The notes under the pieces are model-generated. The model had not been told where the DNA came from, did not search any database, and was given only the letters and a program-made list of their open reading frames with translations. This document shows, in pieces, positions 1 to 10,541 of a stretch of DNA of 64,000 nucleotides (position 1 is its first letter; the number at the start of each line of letters is the position of its first letter). The stretch is from Polytrichum commune (Eukaryota > Streptophyta > Polytrichopsida > Polytrichales > Polytrichaceae), in NCBI GenBank assembly GCA_950295325.1, contig OX485806.1, positions 26,104,001 through 26,168,000 on the forward strand, given 5' to 3'. The position numbers were made by a program, and so were the translations under genes.

Positions 1-140
1 GAATTTAAGTGATAGGGATGGGTAAGCCAGATAATGTGCAACTGGCAAGGCCTTTATGCCATTAGGAAATTGTTTGGATTAGTTAATTACTTCATTGTTG
101 TAGGTTGGCGGTTAGCGAGTGGGTGTTTGATGAATGATTG

Positions 141-645
141 TGTGTGGCAATGATCATGAGGGAGTGGAGTATTTCTAAATACTTGCACCTCTTGCTCTTG
201 AATAAAAAGTTGTGTGTTCAATGTTTACATTGTTGGAGCATTGGGAGCCTAGTTTTGAGGGCTAAGAAGAGTCAATCAAGTACATGTGAGCCTCATGCTT
301 CCACCCGGACTACGACGCATAAGGGTGGAGGTTTAGGGCTGATAGTTTGGTTGCTCAACATCGAGAGTTTTTGCATTAAGCCAAACAAACAGGATGATGC
401 ATTCATGGACATCTTGGTGGACCAACTCGGTGATTTGAAAGAGTTTGAGGTGCACAGAGGTCGCCATGGTGGATCGAGGCTAGGCAAATGACCCAATTTG
501 CATTGAGATCGGGTAGCTGGCCATGAGCACACTGGGCGTGATTATTTGGCAGAGGAGCAAGTATGTGGACTTGATCTATTTTACCATTAGTGTTGAATGT
601 CACAAGACTTGTTCTTGAGGATAATCAATGATGTTTGCACCCACG
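141..645. other. Copy A-only stretch, mostly unexplained
   Basis: No gene is supported here. The open frames on both strands overlap each other and show no family signature. Positions 284-340 contain an inverted piece of the LTR end described separately. The right end (about 530-645) probably belongs to the Harbinger relic that resumes at 2119, because the solo LTR inserted between them is flanked by the same 5 bases, CCACG. Confidence 0.5.
284..340 (-). repeat. Inverted fragment of the TGTGAGG-type LTR end
   Basis: Read on the minus strand, this stretch closely matches the first about 60 bases of the LTR that begins at 646, including the shared words CCCTTATGCGTC and AGTCCGGGTG. It lies in opposite orientation about 310 bp to the left of that LTR, so the pair forms an imperfect inverted repeat. 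Confidence 0.7.
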
Positions 646-2118
646 TGTGAGGCCAAACCACCCACCCTTATGCGTCCTAGTCCGGGTGAGGGCATGGGGA
701 TCACATTCATGTTTACATAAATCCAATTCTTTTCTACGTAATTAAATTCCCTTACATTCCACATCAATCTTGGCACACCAATCCATTCCACATAAGATTA
801 CAAGCGTTGACAAACGCTCTTCTTTATTGTTACAATCCTAACACACCCTATTGCGACTCCCACATCACTCACATCCGAGTTCACCCACTAATCCTACCAT
901 CTAATGCCTCGTGTCCCCTAACTTGCTAATGAACTAATTATATAAATTAATATTATGTACTAACCTACTTAACTAACTATCACATAATCTAATGTAGCAC
1001 TAGGGGTTCCCCCCCTCTTATAACACCTCGGTCTCCACCATTCGGCCAGCTGCTCTAAAATCCACCTTCAGGCCTTCGGCAGCTGATCCTAAATCCACCT
1101 TCAGACCATTCGGCAGCTGCTCTAAAATCCACCTTCAGACCATCCGGCCAGCTGCTTTAAAATCCACCTTCAGGCCATTCGGCCAGCTGCTCTAAAATCC
1201 ACCTTCAGACCATTCGGCCAGCTACTCTAAAATTCACCTTCAGGCCTTCGGCAGCTACTCTAAAATTCACCTTCAGACCATTCGGCAGCTAATCCTAAAT
1301 CCACCTTCAGGCCTTCAGCAACTACTATAAAATTCACCTTCAAACCATTCGGTAGCTAATCCTAAATCCACCTTCAGGCCTTCGGCAGCTGCTCCTAAAT
1401 CCACCTTCAGACCATTCGGCAGCTGATCCTAAATCCACCTTCAGGCCTTCGGCAGCTGCTCCTAAATCCACCTTCAGGCCTTCGGCAGCTGCTCCTAAAT
1501 CCACCTTCAAACCCTTCGGCAGCTGATTCTAAATCCACCTTCAGGCCTTCGGCAACTACTCTAAAATTCACCTTCAGACCATTCGGCAGTTGATCCTAAA
1601 TCCACCTTCAGGCCTTCGGCAGCTGCTCCTAAATCCACCTTCAGACCATTCGGCCAACTAATCCTAAGTCCACCTTCAGGCCTTCGGCCAGCTAATCCTA
1701 TAAAAAAAAAAAGGAGGGGAGAGAGAGGGGGAGAGTGTGTGGGGGGAAGAGTGAGAGAGAGAGTGATGGTGAGGGACACCCAAAACCACACACCCCTTAA
1801 ACCCTTTCCTACATAATAGGACCTTATCCTATCCACTAAACCCTCACCTCCTAAACCAACACGAACATGTCCCAAATCAAACGTTTAAACCCAAAGCCCT
1901 TCCCCTTGCCTCATCACACAACACTCGTTTAACCAAAACAACTCCTAATGTCACTAAGCCTCTAATTAACCACACTAAATAAACCTAAGGCCTAAAACAT
2001 AACTTCACACCAAGCCTCGCTCTTTTTAATAGTTTTAGTTGTTTCAAAACGACAACAATTGCAATTCTAAGTAAATTCTAAACATAAAACAAATATGAGC
2101 AACCATTTTGGGCTCATA
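646..2118 (+). mobile_element. Solo LTR (TGTGAGG family) flanked by CCACG
   Basis: The element starts TGTGAGGCC and ends GGGCTCATA, with 5-bp direct repeats CCACG at 641-645 and 2119-2123. A related element at 57389-63113 starts TGTGAGGCC and ends GGGCTCACA, so the expected TG...CA terminus has changed to TA here. No internal coding domain is present, and length (1473 bp) fits an LTR alone. It interrupts the N-terminal part of a Harbinger transposase relic. It holds a minisatellite at about 1030-1700. Whether this is a recombined solo LTR or a short non-autonomous element cannot be decided here. Confidence 0.82.
1030..1700 (+). repeat. Minisatellite, about 33-34 bp unit, inside the solo LTR
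   Basis: About 19 or 20 tandem copies of a unit reading roughly CCACCTTCAGRCCATTCGGC then AGCTGCTCCTAAAT. Units alternate between GGCCTTCGG and GACCATTCGG versions, which suggests higher-order copying of two-unit blocks. The related element at 57.4 kb has a different tandem repeat in the equivalent place. It is followed by a short A-run and purine-rich tract (about 1700-1765). Confidence 0.9.
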
Positions 2119-3425
2119 CCACGATTATTTCTTTGTGCAAAAATGTGATGTCGTTGGTTTGATGGGACTATTGTCGATTTAGAAATGTAATATTGTCCTG
2201 CAAATGCTTGCATACGACATTGATGCTCATGGCACCAATGAGTAATGCAAGTTGAGGGATTCTTTGACCATGTTGTCATTGAAAGATTCGTGGTGGCAGT
2301 ATGAGTTGTGTTCGAGCAAATTAGGTACTTCAGGCAACCTACCCATGAGGATCTAGAAAAGCAAATTAGCATCAACATAGCTAGAGGTTTCCTAGAAATG
2401 TTCACCTCTCTTGGCTAGGTTCAAATAATGAAAATCATAATGCTCAATAGATTACCTCTTGTTGGTAACATGCCTTGAGGCAGCTCAAACGACATGAAGT
2501 TCACCGTCAATGGAGTGGAGTATTCAAGGTACTACCTATTGGCAGATGGTATATATCCATCATGGTCATGCTTTGTCTGAACACTATAAGATACATGCGT
2601 TTTTTTTTATGTCGTGTTGAGAATATGTGTCTTGCTTTGTGAGACATCAATATGCTTGGTAATTAACGTGCACGGTACTTCGAATTAAACCCAATGCTGC
2701 TAGAAACATCCCTATTCACATTTCAAAACGTGGCAATGTTAACATAGATGTGCAATGTTAGCATTGAAATTCAATGTCCACGACCAATATGTTGTCCCAC
2801 ATAACATTTTCCCTTCCTACAGGATGTGAACCAAAACAACGCGTGCAATTGCAATTCTACCAAATGTAATGTCCACATCATTTCTTTCTCAGGTCTAAGT
2901 GTCACCCCACGCCAACAAGGGATTGAATGTGAAAGTGGCCCTCTTGGCATTGCCAAGCCATGAATTGCTTACATGGAGCTCACATGTCCTCCACGTGCTT
3001 GTCTGTGGGGACCATGAAAGAGCATGTTTCTTGTGATGTCACATAAAAACAAGCTCAAATCGGACATGTTGTCCTTTGTTTCCCATCCGTTTTTAGCCCG
3101 TCCATTATAACAGATTTTAGGTGACGTCCCAAAATAAATACTTGCATCTTAAAGCGAACGCCAAGAACCATTTTCTTGGACATTTAAAAAAACACATTTT
3201 TCTTATAGTGAAAGTATCCATGAGTCTGCTCATGAGAAGAAAACACATTACACGAAGATGCAGGAAGCTTGCAGAAAAAATGTTGAAAGATATTTTGGGG
3301 TCTTACAATCAAGGTTTGCAATCATTCAAAACCTTTCTTGGCATTGGTCACATGAGACAATTTCAAATATCAGGGCAACTTGTGTAATCATCCACAAAAC
3401 AATAATTAAAAGATGAATTGGAGAA
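2119..3425 (+). pseudogene. PIF/Harbinger transposase relic, copy A
   Basis: This is a decayed PIF/Harbinger-type DDE transposase. On the plus strand, spread across frames, are matches to the family in the expected order: a MLAY-type helix region near 2205, a block ending in FLEM before 2400, the motif NGVEY followed by ADGIYPSW near 2513-2570, and the C-terminal block RKNVERYFGVLQ near 3270-3310. Stop codons and frameshifts separate them, so no product is expected. Compared with copy B it has lost about 130 bp after 2415 that encode the MHWDWKNW motif. The N-terminal part is cut by the solo LTR at 646-2118. The stretch 2600-3100 shows no transposase similarity and may be an intron or a further insertion. 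Confidence 0.75.
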
Positions 3426-3499
3426 CAATGTGCAACATATGCTTGAGACGTAATCCATGTTGTGGTCAAAATCTCAATGTCAAGAGAAGTGAAAAACTC

Positions 3500-4170
3500 T
3501 TCCATGTGATTTCAAAAAGATTTACGACTATGAAAAGAAAATTTCATCGGGACAAAAGAATTATTGGCAAATGAACAATTAAGAGAGGAATAATCATCAT
3601 TCAATGAAATTTCCTAAGGTGCTAATAGCAATTCAAGTTTATGATGCCATAGCCGAGTGATATCCCAGATGTTTTCATGCGGTAGAGTCGGATAACTTGC
3701 CGTTTGATAGTTCATCAATATCACCATCGAATGGTAAGTAATTCATTGCTTATGTTTTTATTTTTATTTTTTATACATGTAATATTGATATATGATATTA
3801 TTCTAATTCATTTTAATATATATAAGTGATTGGATTGCTTTACTGAATTCAACTATTGTCAATGATAATCATCGCGACATAAATTCAACTAAGAAACATA
3901 GACTCTCTGGTAAAATTTCGGAGGATGCATTACATGTCATGAAAGACAACACCAAAGCAATTGTCGTTGCTATGAACGAAGATAAAACACGTGAGAATGC
4001 ACGATCTCACAAATCAATGAATTGTGAAAATGCACGATATCATATGTCGTTGGAGCTTGAACATCGACGGATCACTTCGAGTAAGCAGACTAATCGTGCT
4101 TATATATAAGCATTAGTGTCTCTAGACAATGGAGTTCGTTCATTTAGTCAATTATTCCAACACTAATGTT
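3500..4170 (+). pseudogene. Broken second ORF beside Harbinger relic, copy A
   Basis: The sequence parallels 43740-44399, where the last part is open for 82 residues. Here an in-frame TAA near 4107 breaks it. A plausible intron (donor GTAAGT near 3732, acceptor TATAAG near 3826) splits it in both copies. The predicted C-terminal part is charged and helical, with repeated SHKSMNCE-like elements. Harbinger elements usually carry a second gene for a Myb/SANT-type protein next to the transposase; position fits, but I see no recognisable DNA-binding motif, so that identity is inference only. Confidence 0.4.
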
Positions 4171-4289
4171 TGATTCCTAATTTTTTGAAAAAATACAGAT
4201 AGTCAAGATAAGAAATAATGCATTTTAATGTTGTAATACCTTTTAATGAATGTAAAGATTATACAAGTGGTTATTTAAATTTTTTAGTG

Positions 4290-4960
4290 ATTTTGACATT
4301 TCTTGGACATAGTTTTGCATTATGGGCTCTGAAAAATGTATATGAAGTCCAAACAATGACTTTTTGGTGTCCATGAGTAGCTATCAACATCTGATACTCA
4401 TATATATGATACTCATATATATGATACTCATATATATAATGATTTTTACATTTGTAGTTCATGTGTAATCATAATTCTATGTTGTTTGGATATTTTGGTA
4501 TTTTTTGGACATAGTTTTTATTTTCTTTTGGACATAGTCTTGCATTTTGGGCTCTAAAAATGCATATGGGGTCCAAATAATATGCTCTTTGTGTCTATGG
4601 ATAGTTATCAAAATCTTCCACTCAGATATATAATAATTTATATATTACAAATTTATATGTAATCACAAATCTATGATGTTTGGCAATTTTGGTAATTTTT
4701 AGACATACTTTCGATTTTTTGGACATAGTCTTGCATTTTGAGATCTTAAAAATGCATATTGAGTCCAAATAATGTATTCTTGGTATGCATGAATAGATAA
4801 TAATGTTTTGTAGTGCAGTTCATGTGTAATCGCAATTCTATGATGTTTGGTAATTTTGGTGTTTTCTAGACAAAGTCTTGCATTTTTGGGCTTTTGAAAA
4901 TACATATGGGGTCCAAATAATGTGTTTCTAGTGTCCATGCGTAAGTATCAAAATCAATTT
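4290..4960 (+). repeat. Tandem repeat, about 150-220 bp units, copy A
   Basis: Four degenerate units are marked by GACATAGTYTTGCATT at about 4308, 4532 and 4719, and a GACAAAG variant at about 4868. Each unit continues with a GGGCTC, ATGCATATGGGGTCCAAATA and ATGTTTGG series. The first unit has gained extra short copies of ATACTCATATATATG compared with copy B, and the third has lost about 26 bp. No coding function is visible. Confidence 0.8.
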
Positions 4961-5199
4961 TTTAAATATGTACTAATTTTTCATATAAATTGTATATAAA
5001 ACAAATAATGTACAATATTCCGAATTAAAATTTAATGTTTTTTAAATTTTGAGACGATTTGCTTTACCTATATAACTACAAATCGTAAATTCTATTCATT
5101 ATATATATACATCATTGTATATTTTATATAAATATATATAAATATATTTTATTTTATTTATTCAATAAAGCACATAGTTTCAAAAAAATATAAATGTTT

Positions 5200-6060
5200 T
5201 GCAATTTCCAAGCTTCATTCTCTCGTGTAGTATGGTCTACAAGCTTTGAATATTCTTTATTATGGTGACCCCAAAAAATTAAACATTGATCAATAATTTC
5301 ATTCCTATCTAGACCAATGTTATATAAAATACAACATGCTATAATGATTGAAAGAATGCTTTGAAAATTTATGATTTACATTGATTTTTTAAATAGTCTT
5401 CAGACCCTTTTGAATATATGAAACGCATGTTCTACACACATACATATACTTGAATGTTTAAAATTGTATGATTGAAATATAAGTTATAAACGTTGTCCCA
5501 ATCTCGGTACAGACATGTTCGAAATTCTCATGTGCTCTGCATAACTTATAATGAACTTGTGAACATCCACACCTTGCACCTCTTTTGTAGCTTCATTTAA
5601 TCTCTCATCATTAGCAACAAGTAATTTATGATTGGATTGGAAAAAAAACACGAGTATCATGAACCAAACTCGGAAATCTGGCGAAAATATCTATAAATCT
5701 AGTTTTAAAATTTACAATTACTTGTAAAATCGTACTATAATTGTATTTTTTATCAAACCAATATAAATTATTAGTTTTGTGATGTTTATCAAATAAAAGT
5801 TTCACATTCATTAATTTTTCACATACTGGCCACTTTAAATGCAAAGGTATTACAACAATCAAAAGAGATTTTACAATCATTTTGGAAGTCTTCATACTTA
5901 TACATGCGACTCTCCGGTTGCTAATCGACGTAAAATCATAGTCATTATCTTTGAAATAGTTATCCACATTCCGACAATAGTTCTCAAACTTGAAGGCGGT
6001 ATTTTATTCATGTGTAATCCGATAGTATCACAAATTTAATCAAAAGTTACAATTGAAAGT
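5200..6060 (-). pseudogene. Minus-strand PIF/Harbinger transposase relic, copy A
   Basis: A 113-codon open stretch (5626-5967) on the minus strand encodes part of a Harbinger DDE nuclease domain, including FPSLVHDTRVFF (the conserved second-acidic region of the family, usually G-HDSRVF). Compared with copy B it lacks about 60 bp encoding the block YGIPHCCGIIDRIHI, which holds the first catalytic aspartate, so it is certainly inactive. Further minus-strand similarity (a VEHAFY block) continues to about 5400 with stops. Confidence 0.75.
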
Positions 6061-7188
6061 CAATTTTTTTTTTAAATATCTTTTGATCATCACGCATTAT
6101 AAGTTTTGAATATTAATTTCACCAATAAACAGACCTTGGTTTGACATACCATGGCTTATAAAAAAATACCCAATAATTCTATCTTGCGAGCACATTCAAT
6201 GTATATGAGATAAATCATTGAATCCATATCAAGGTATTGTTAAAATATCAAATCAAATCTAATGTTGGTTTTTTGTTTTTTTGCTATAATTTTTTTACCA
6301 TTGAGAACTCTATGAAGAACATCATACGTAGCAACTTGCAATGTTGTAGCAATTATGAAGCAATTGTTACAACATTACGGAGCAATTAGGGAGCAATGTT
6401 AAAGCAATTGCCGAAAATATGAAACCTCTTTCTTGCATCATACACTCTTTGAACACTCAAACACTAGTTTTGAGTAGAATTGGAAACGAAATAAGAGATA
6501 GAATATGATTGTATGTTTAATTATAAAAAATACATATACATAATGCAATATGATAATAAGTATCAAGTTTATTATGAAAAATCAATGCAAATGTATCAAA
6601 AATCACTTACCAACAACGTACAATCACGATTTCAATTTAAAATAATATATCTATATATCTATATATTTTCATAGATGACATTCGTACCACCAATTGATAC
6701 CAAGAACACATAATTTGGAATTGATTCAATAAATGTACAAAAATTATTGTGCAAGTCAAATATCAAAAGTTAAATGACGATGAGCTTCATTACCGGTCAT
6801 CTTCATAAAATGTAACATCTTATTACTCACCAAATTTGGTAAGAAAGTAGAAAATCGGAATAAACCCGCAACCCACATAGAAGTACCCCTCCATTAAATG
6901 GGTGACATCATCCATTTTTTGGATGATGTCACTCGTTTTTCACCCACTTAAAAAGTGGACCGACACCAGCACATGGAACTTGGCCCCAATTATAGTATGC
7001 AAGCATTGCACATACTTAAGAATTGTTGCTAGCTTGGGAGGGTACTGTATTTGCATACGGCCCCGCCTCTAACCCATATGTGTTTTGCGAAACACATCCC
7101 TCTTGTCGCTCACCTCCTCACTAGCAACAATCCATTCGTTGCACACCACAACATAGTCAAGAAATGAAACAAATCAAAAGTTCACAAA
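6061..7188. other. AT-rich non-coding stretch of copy A
   Basis: No gene is seen. The stretch is almost identical to 46344-47471. It contains the short motif AGCAATT repeated near 6340-6420, an AT microsatellite near 6640-6665 and a palindrome at 6902-6932. Confidence 0.6.
6902..6932. repeat. Perfect palindrome, 13-bp arms, copy A
   Basis: The arms GTGACATCATCCA (6902-6914) and its exact complement (6920-6932) are separated by five T residues. The T-spaced hairpin is followed by a T-run, but nothing shows that it acts as a terminator in this eukaryotic setting. It may be the centre of a small MITE. Confidence 0.85.
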
Positions 7189-7196
7189 ATGTCCAA

Positions 7197-7553
7197 CTAC
7201 AAAGAAAACCATACTTGCCTATGGTATGCCTCCATGGCGGTGGACTTCGTTATCACGTACAGATGTGCGGTTCTCAATTCCACATCTGTCATCCTCCTTG
7301 GCTTCTCTCTGCCTTCGTCCAAAATTTTCGGTTTTTCTAAAAATAATTTCCCTCTTACGCAAAAAAGACCTACGAATCCACAAAACCCTAACTGGAACTT
7401 TGACCTCGTCACGTTCTGTGCAAAGCACAAAAGTAATGGAGAATGGACAACCCAACCCCTGACCAAATTGTTACAGGCCTCCAAATTGTTTACGAAGTGC
7501 TGCATCGTTACAAAAGCATAAGGCATGCTCACAGAACCAGATAAAGAGACCAC
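7197..7553 (-). pseudogene. 118-codon open frame, possible CACTA-type fragment, copy A
   Basis: Minus-strand open frame of 118 codons, identical in protein to 47480-47836. The segment RMTDVELRTAHLYVI faintly resembles a motif of the DUF4218 region of CACTA transposases, where a similar E-R-AH-YVL pattern occurs. There is no neighbouring CACTA catalytic sequence. The plus strand is also open for 110 codons, which is a sign of low stop density rather than coding. I give it as a possible transposon fragment. Confidence 0.3.
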
Positions 7554-7724
7554 ACTTGTATCATCTCATCACAAGAAAACCAAGACGATATCGCCACAAC
7601 ATTCTAGATCCTAAACCTTGAAACATCAGCAAATACCCCGAGAGCGATTTGGCCCACCAAAATTCCTCAGTGTCTCAAACATCATACAATAAGAACAGAC
7701 TACTTAATTTGCATAATACACACA

Positions 7725-9494
7725 TGTAAAACCGATTTTTGGACCATCGCCTGCCCGAATAAGGCTATTAGCCTATTTCGACTACTTTCATTTGGCAATG
7801 GACGGTTGAACTTCATCTGGAGTCGATGAAGGGGGCGATTGTCGTTCAGAAGCGGTTACGACAGCTAACCGACTCGTCACCTCCTTCGCCGATAAGGAGG
7901 AGCCGGCCATCAGCAACCACAGGCTATTATCATTTTGTAGAATCTCACATAGTCTCAAGCTTAGCATAGAGTTAGCAATAGACTTAGCAGGCGTAACACT
8001 CAATGATTGAGTGTCGTCGTAGATGTATCCCAGAGCGAGAGGCTCGGAGGGATTGGCCATAGGCAAAGAGTCGAGGCACTCAAATGTAGTAGTGTCTGTG
8101 AACTTTGAAACAGTCTAGATTGAAAGTATTCAAGAACATTGATTGGATTATTACGGAAGAAGAAGTAAAGTGTGACATTGTTTGTCTGCATGTGGAATGT
8201 GGAAATTGTGAAGCGAGTCCGTCAGTAGCATTGTCTGAGTGAGGCAAGTAGTCTGGCAGAGCGATGTGATATTAAGATTAGGCAAATAGGCGGATAGCAG
8301 TTTGCATTGGAATATGTCAAAGTCGATTTAGGGCGAGTTGGCGGAGAGGAGTAAAAGGGCTATTGACGGAAGGATGCTTAGTTGTAGGAAGAGCCGAAAG
8401 AGTCTGAGTGTATGTGAAGTGTGAGAGAATAGAGGCAATATTCTGAGAGGAAGTCAGGAGGTGGCTAACTTACCCTGAAGGGGTGTTGGTGAAAGATAGG
8501 AGCCTGTCGAAAAGAAGGCAAATTGTTGATGAACTCAGTCGGAGAGGGTGAGTGGGCAATAAGCTTAGTCTTGGGCAATTAGCCGAGAGCAGCGAATGCT
8601 GGCCATTAGCCAAGAAAGACGAGAGCCATAGTTTCGGGTAAGAGTTGAGAGAACTCTCAGTAAGCTGAGTAGCCAGCCGAGAGGGCAATAGCCGTTACAG
8701 AGAGGCAGACAGAGAGCAAAGAGAGGGGCTATCGCCTAGGCACGTGCTGTTACTTCACTGGCCATTAGCTGAAAGAGCTTCAGAGAGAGAGAGAGAGAGA
8801 GTTGGACTAGTAGCCAGCGATGGACATGGAAGGACTAGAGGCAGGCCATAGGCTGTCAAGACATAACCTTCCCGAGGAGATATTACCGTATTGGAGCGAG
8901 ACTTTACCAACCACATGACCTTATTAGTTTCAAACAGATTAAAGCCTTAAGGAAAGAATATAGCCTAGCTGTTGATGTATTGAATTTCATATTAACAAGT
9001 GGATGATTGCCTGAGATGAGTCACCAGATGATCGAAGATGAAGGTGGTGACTTGAGTTATGTGAAGACATGCATGATGGTTGTAAGTTGAATTCAAAAGG
9101 AATTAAAAATGATTGAATTACCACAATTGTGAATTATGTTGCTCTAAGACGATGCGGTTACTAAAAGACATTACCCCGGACTTCGGTCCTGACGAATTGC
9201 CAAGGACTACTTGCCAAGCTTTTGAGCTTCACGACTGAAATAGGTCGAAGACATAGAGTGATAGAAACTTTCCCTAAAGATAGGACAAAATCACTTTTGA
9301 CGGAGGAAGCACAAGGAACCATAAGAGTGGGGAATAAGTGGAATTAAGAAGGAATGAAGGAAGAAAGATCCTAAGTTGTTATTATAATCCTTAAATCCAA
9401 TGTGACATTAACCCTTATAGACACTATCTCAGTCTTCCTGGAGACTTTGTTCCCTGGGTTTTGTTGTTTTGAGCCATAACAAAAACATACTACA
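7725..9494 (-). mobile_element. Solo LTR with perfect ACACA target duplication
   Basis: The element begins TGTAAAACC and ends CATACTACA, flanked by ACACA at 7720-7724 and 9495-9499. Copy B has the exact uninterrupted site at about 47999-48010, with a single ACACA, which proves insertion after the duplication. The 1770-bp length and TG...CA ends fit an LTR. Orientation is uncertain; minus is chosen because the longest plausible ORF (7788-8060) runs that way. The body has tracts of AG dinucleotides near 8780 and several repeats of a TTAGCC-like word. Confidence 0.85.
7788..8060 (-). CDS. Small hypothetical ORF within solo LTR
   Basis: An ATG-started reading frame of about 90 codons (MANPSEPLALGY... 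at the start) lies on the minus strand of the LTR at 7725-9494. It is hydrophilic with a leucine-rich middle and no recognised domain. A frame of this size in an LTR could be the start of a gag-like protein or chance. Codon use offers no clear support. I would treat it as doubtful. Confidence 0.2.
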   Translation of the reverse strand: MANPSEPLALGYIYDDTQSLSVTPAKSIANSMLSLRLCEILQNDNSLWLLMAGSSLSAKEVTSRLAVVTASERQSPPSSTPDEVQPSIAK

Positions 9495-9794
9495 ACACAC
9501 CTAGTGAGACTCATACAGAGATGAGAGACCACAAGGGTTTGAAAGAGTTGTGTACTGCGTCAAAGAGAGCGAATGCATGCTAACATATAAAACATGGGAG
9601 GCGCTAACTCTAACCCAAACTTGGCAAGTCGGCTGCGTTACAAGTGTCAATTCCAAAGCACATATGTTCCCCTCAACTGCAAAATTTTGGATCACATATT
9701 CATGTTGCCTCAAACTTCCTCGCAAGTACTTGTGTACTTATTTCAGAAGTGCATGTAAATAATGCTGCTTGAATTATTTGGTTCCCCTAAGGGT

Positions 9795-9990
9795 TTAGGG
9801 TTGCGCCGGCCAAGGAAATAGTGCAGTACCAAGGCGACACTCGCGGGCTCTGACAGCAAGCTGTCCAATGAGCTCGCACCCGATCAAATATTAGATTAAT
9901 ATCGTGAGTCTCGATGAGCCTCATATCAGATATTAAACTGATAAGAACATATACTACACTCGATCTTAGCCAAAAGGCCGAGAAAGGTAT
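9795..9990 (-). ncRNA. U2: U2 spliceosomal snRNA sequence, copy A-1
   Basis: On the minus strand from 9990 the sequence begins ATACCTTTCTCGGCC, the canonical U2 5' end, followed by GGCTAAGATC, the branch-site pairing segment GTGTAGTA, and TTCTTATCAGTTTAATATC of stem-loop II. U2 pairs with the intron branch site in the spliceosome. Two departures stand out: TATATG in place of the usual TATCTG just after the branch-pairing segment, and AATATTTGA (9884-9892) where the Sm site should read close to ATTTTTTGA. I do not see the plant upstream element (RTCCCACATCG) within about 100 bp upstream, nor a good TATA at -30. The 3' end is set by typical length. It may be a pseudogene or an unusual variant. 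Confidence 0.85.
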
Positions 9991-10371
9991 GCATCTCCCT
10001 CCTTCAACTTTGCCATATGTACTCAGCAAGACTTCAACGATACGGACACCAAACATATGGGACCAAGTGTCCAACAACTTACCAGTATGCACATGAAACC
10101 GTATCTGATTGGGAGAAATTCCTTCAGTTTCTACACAAGGATTTATGGTGCAAACCGTCGACTGCTGGTCTGCAAATACCAATCAACATTGCTAGCAATA
10201 CACATTATCTGCAGCCACACGAAAGAATTGGGATGCGTGTCCAGGGGATGCATGGTATTTCCAGCTACACTTAAGTCAAACTATATTATTCTAATTCGCA
10301 TAATGTTAAACTATAATACGACATCTCTGCAATGAAGGTGCTGTTTGAATTACTTAGTGCCCCTAAGGGTT

Positions 10372-10541
10372 AAGGATTGCGCCGGCCAAGGAAATAGTGC
10401 AGTACCAAGGCGACACTTGTGGGCTCTGACAGCAAGCTGCCCACTGAGCTCGCACCCGATCAAAAAATAGATTAATATTGTGAAGCTCGATAAGCCTCGT
10501 ATCAGATATTAAACTGATAAGAACAGATACTACACTTAATC
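10372..10541 (-). pseudogene. U2 snRNA pseudogene lacking its 5' end, copy A-2
   Basis: This is a second U2-like sequence about 560 bp from the first, on the same strand. It lacks the first about 25 nucleotides (the region forming U2/U6 helices and stem I); similarity begins at about 10541 with TTAAGTGTAGTATCTG. It keeps a canonical branch-pairing segment and an Sm site close to consensus (TCAAAAAAT on the plus strand, 10460-10468), both better preserved than in the neighbouring sequence. Upstream flanking sequences of the two U2 copies are also related, so a larger unit was tandemly duplicated. Confidence 0.8.

Noticed and set aside
1561-1875. Frame across the LTR minisatellite
   Set aside because: Low-complexity translation of the tandem repeat and the purine tract.
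9787-10182. 131-codon minus-strand frame (and its copy at 48295-48690)
   Set aside because: It covers the U2 snRNA sequence and its flank; the frame is incidental to the RNA gene.
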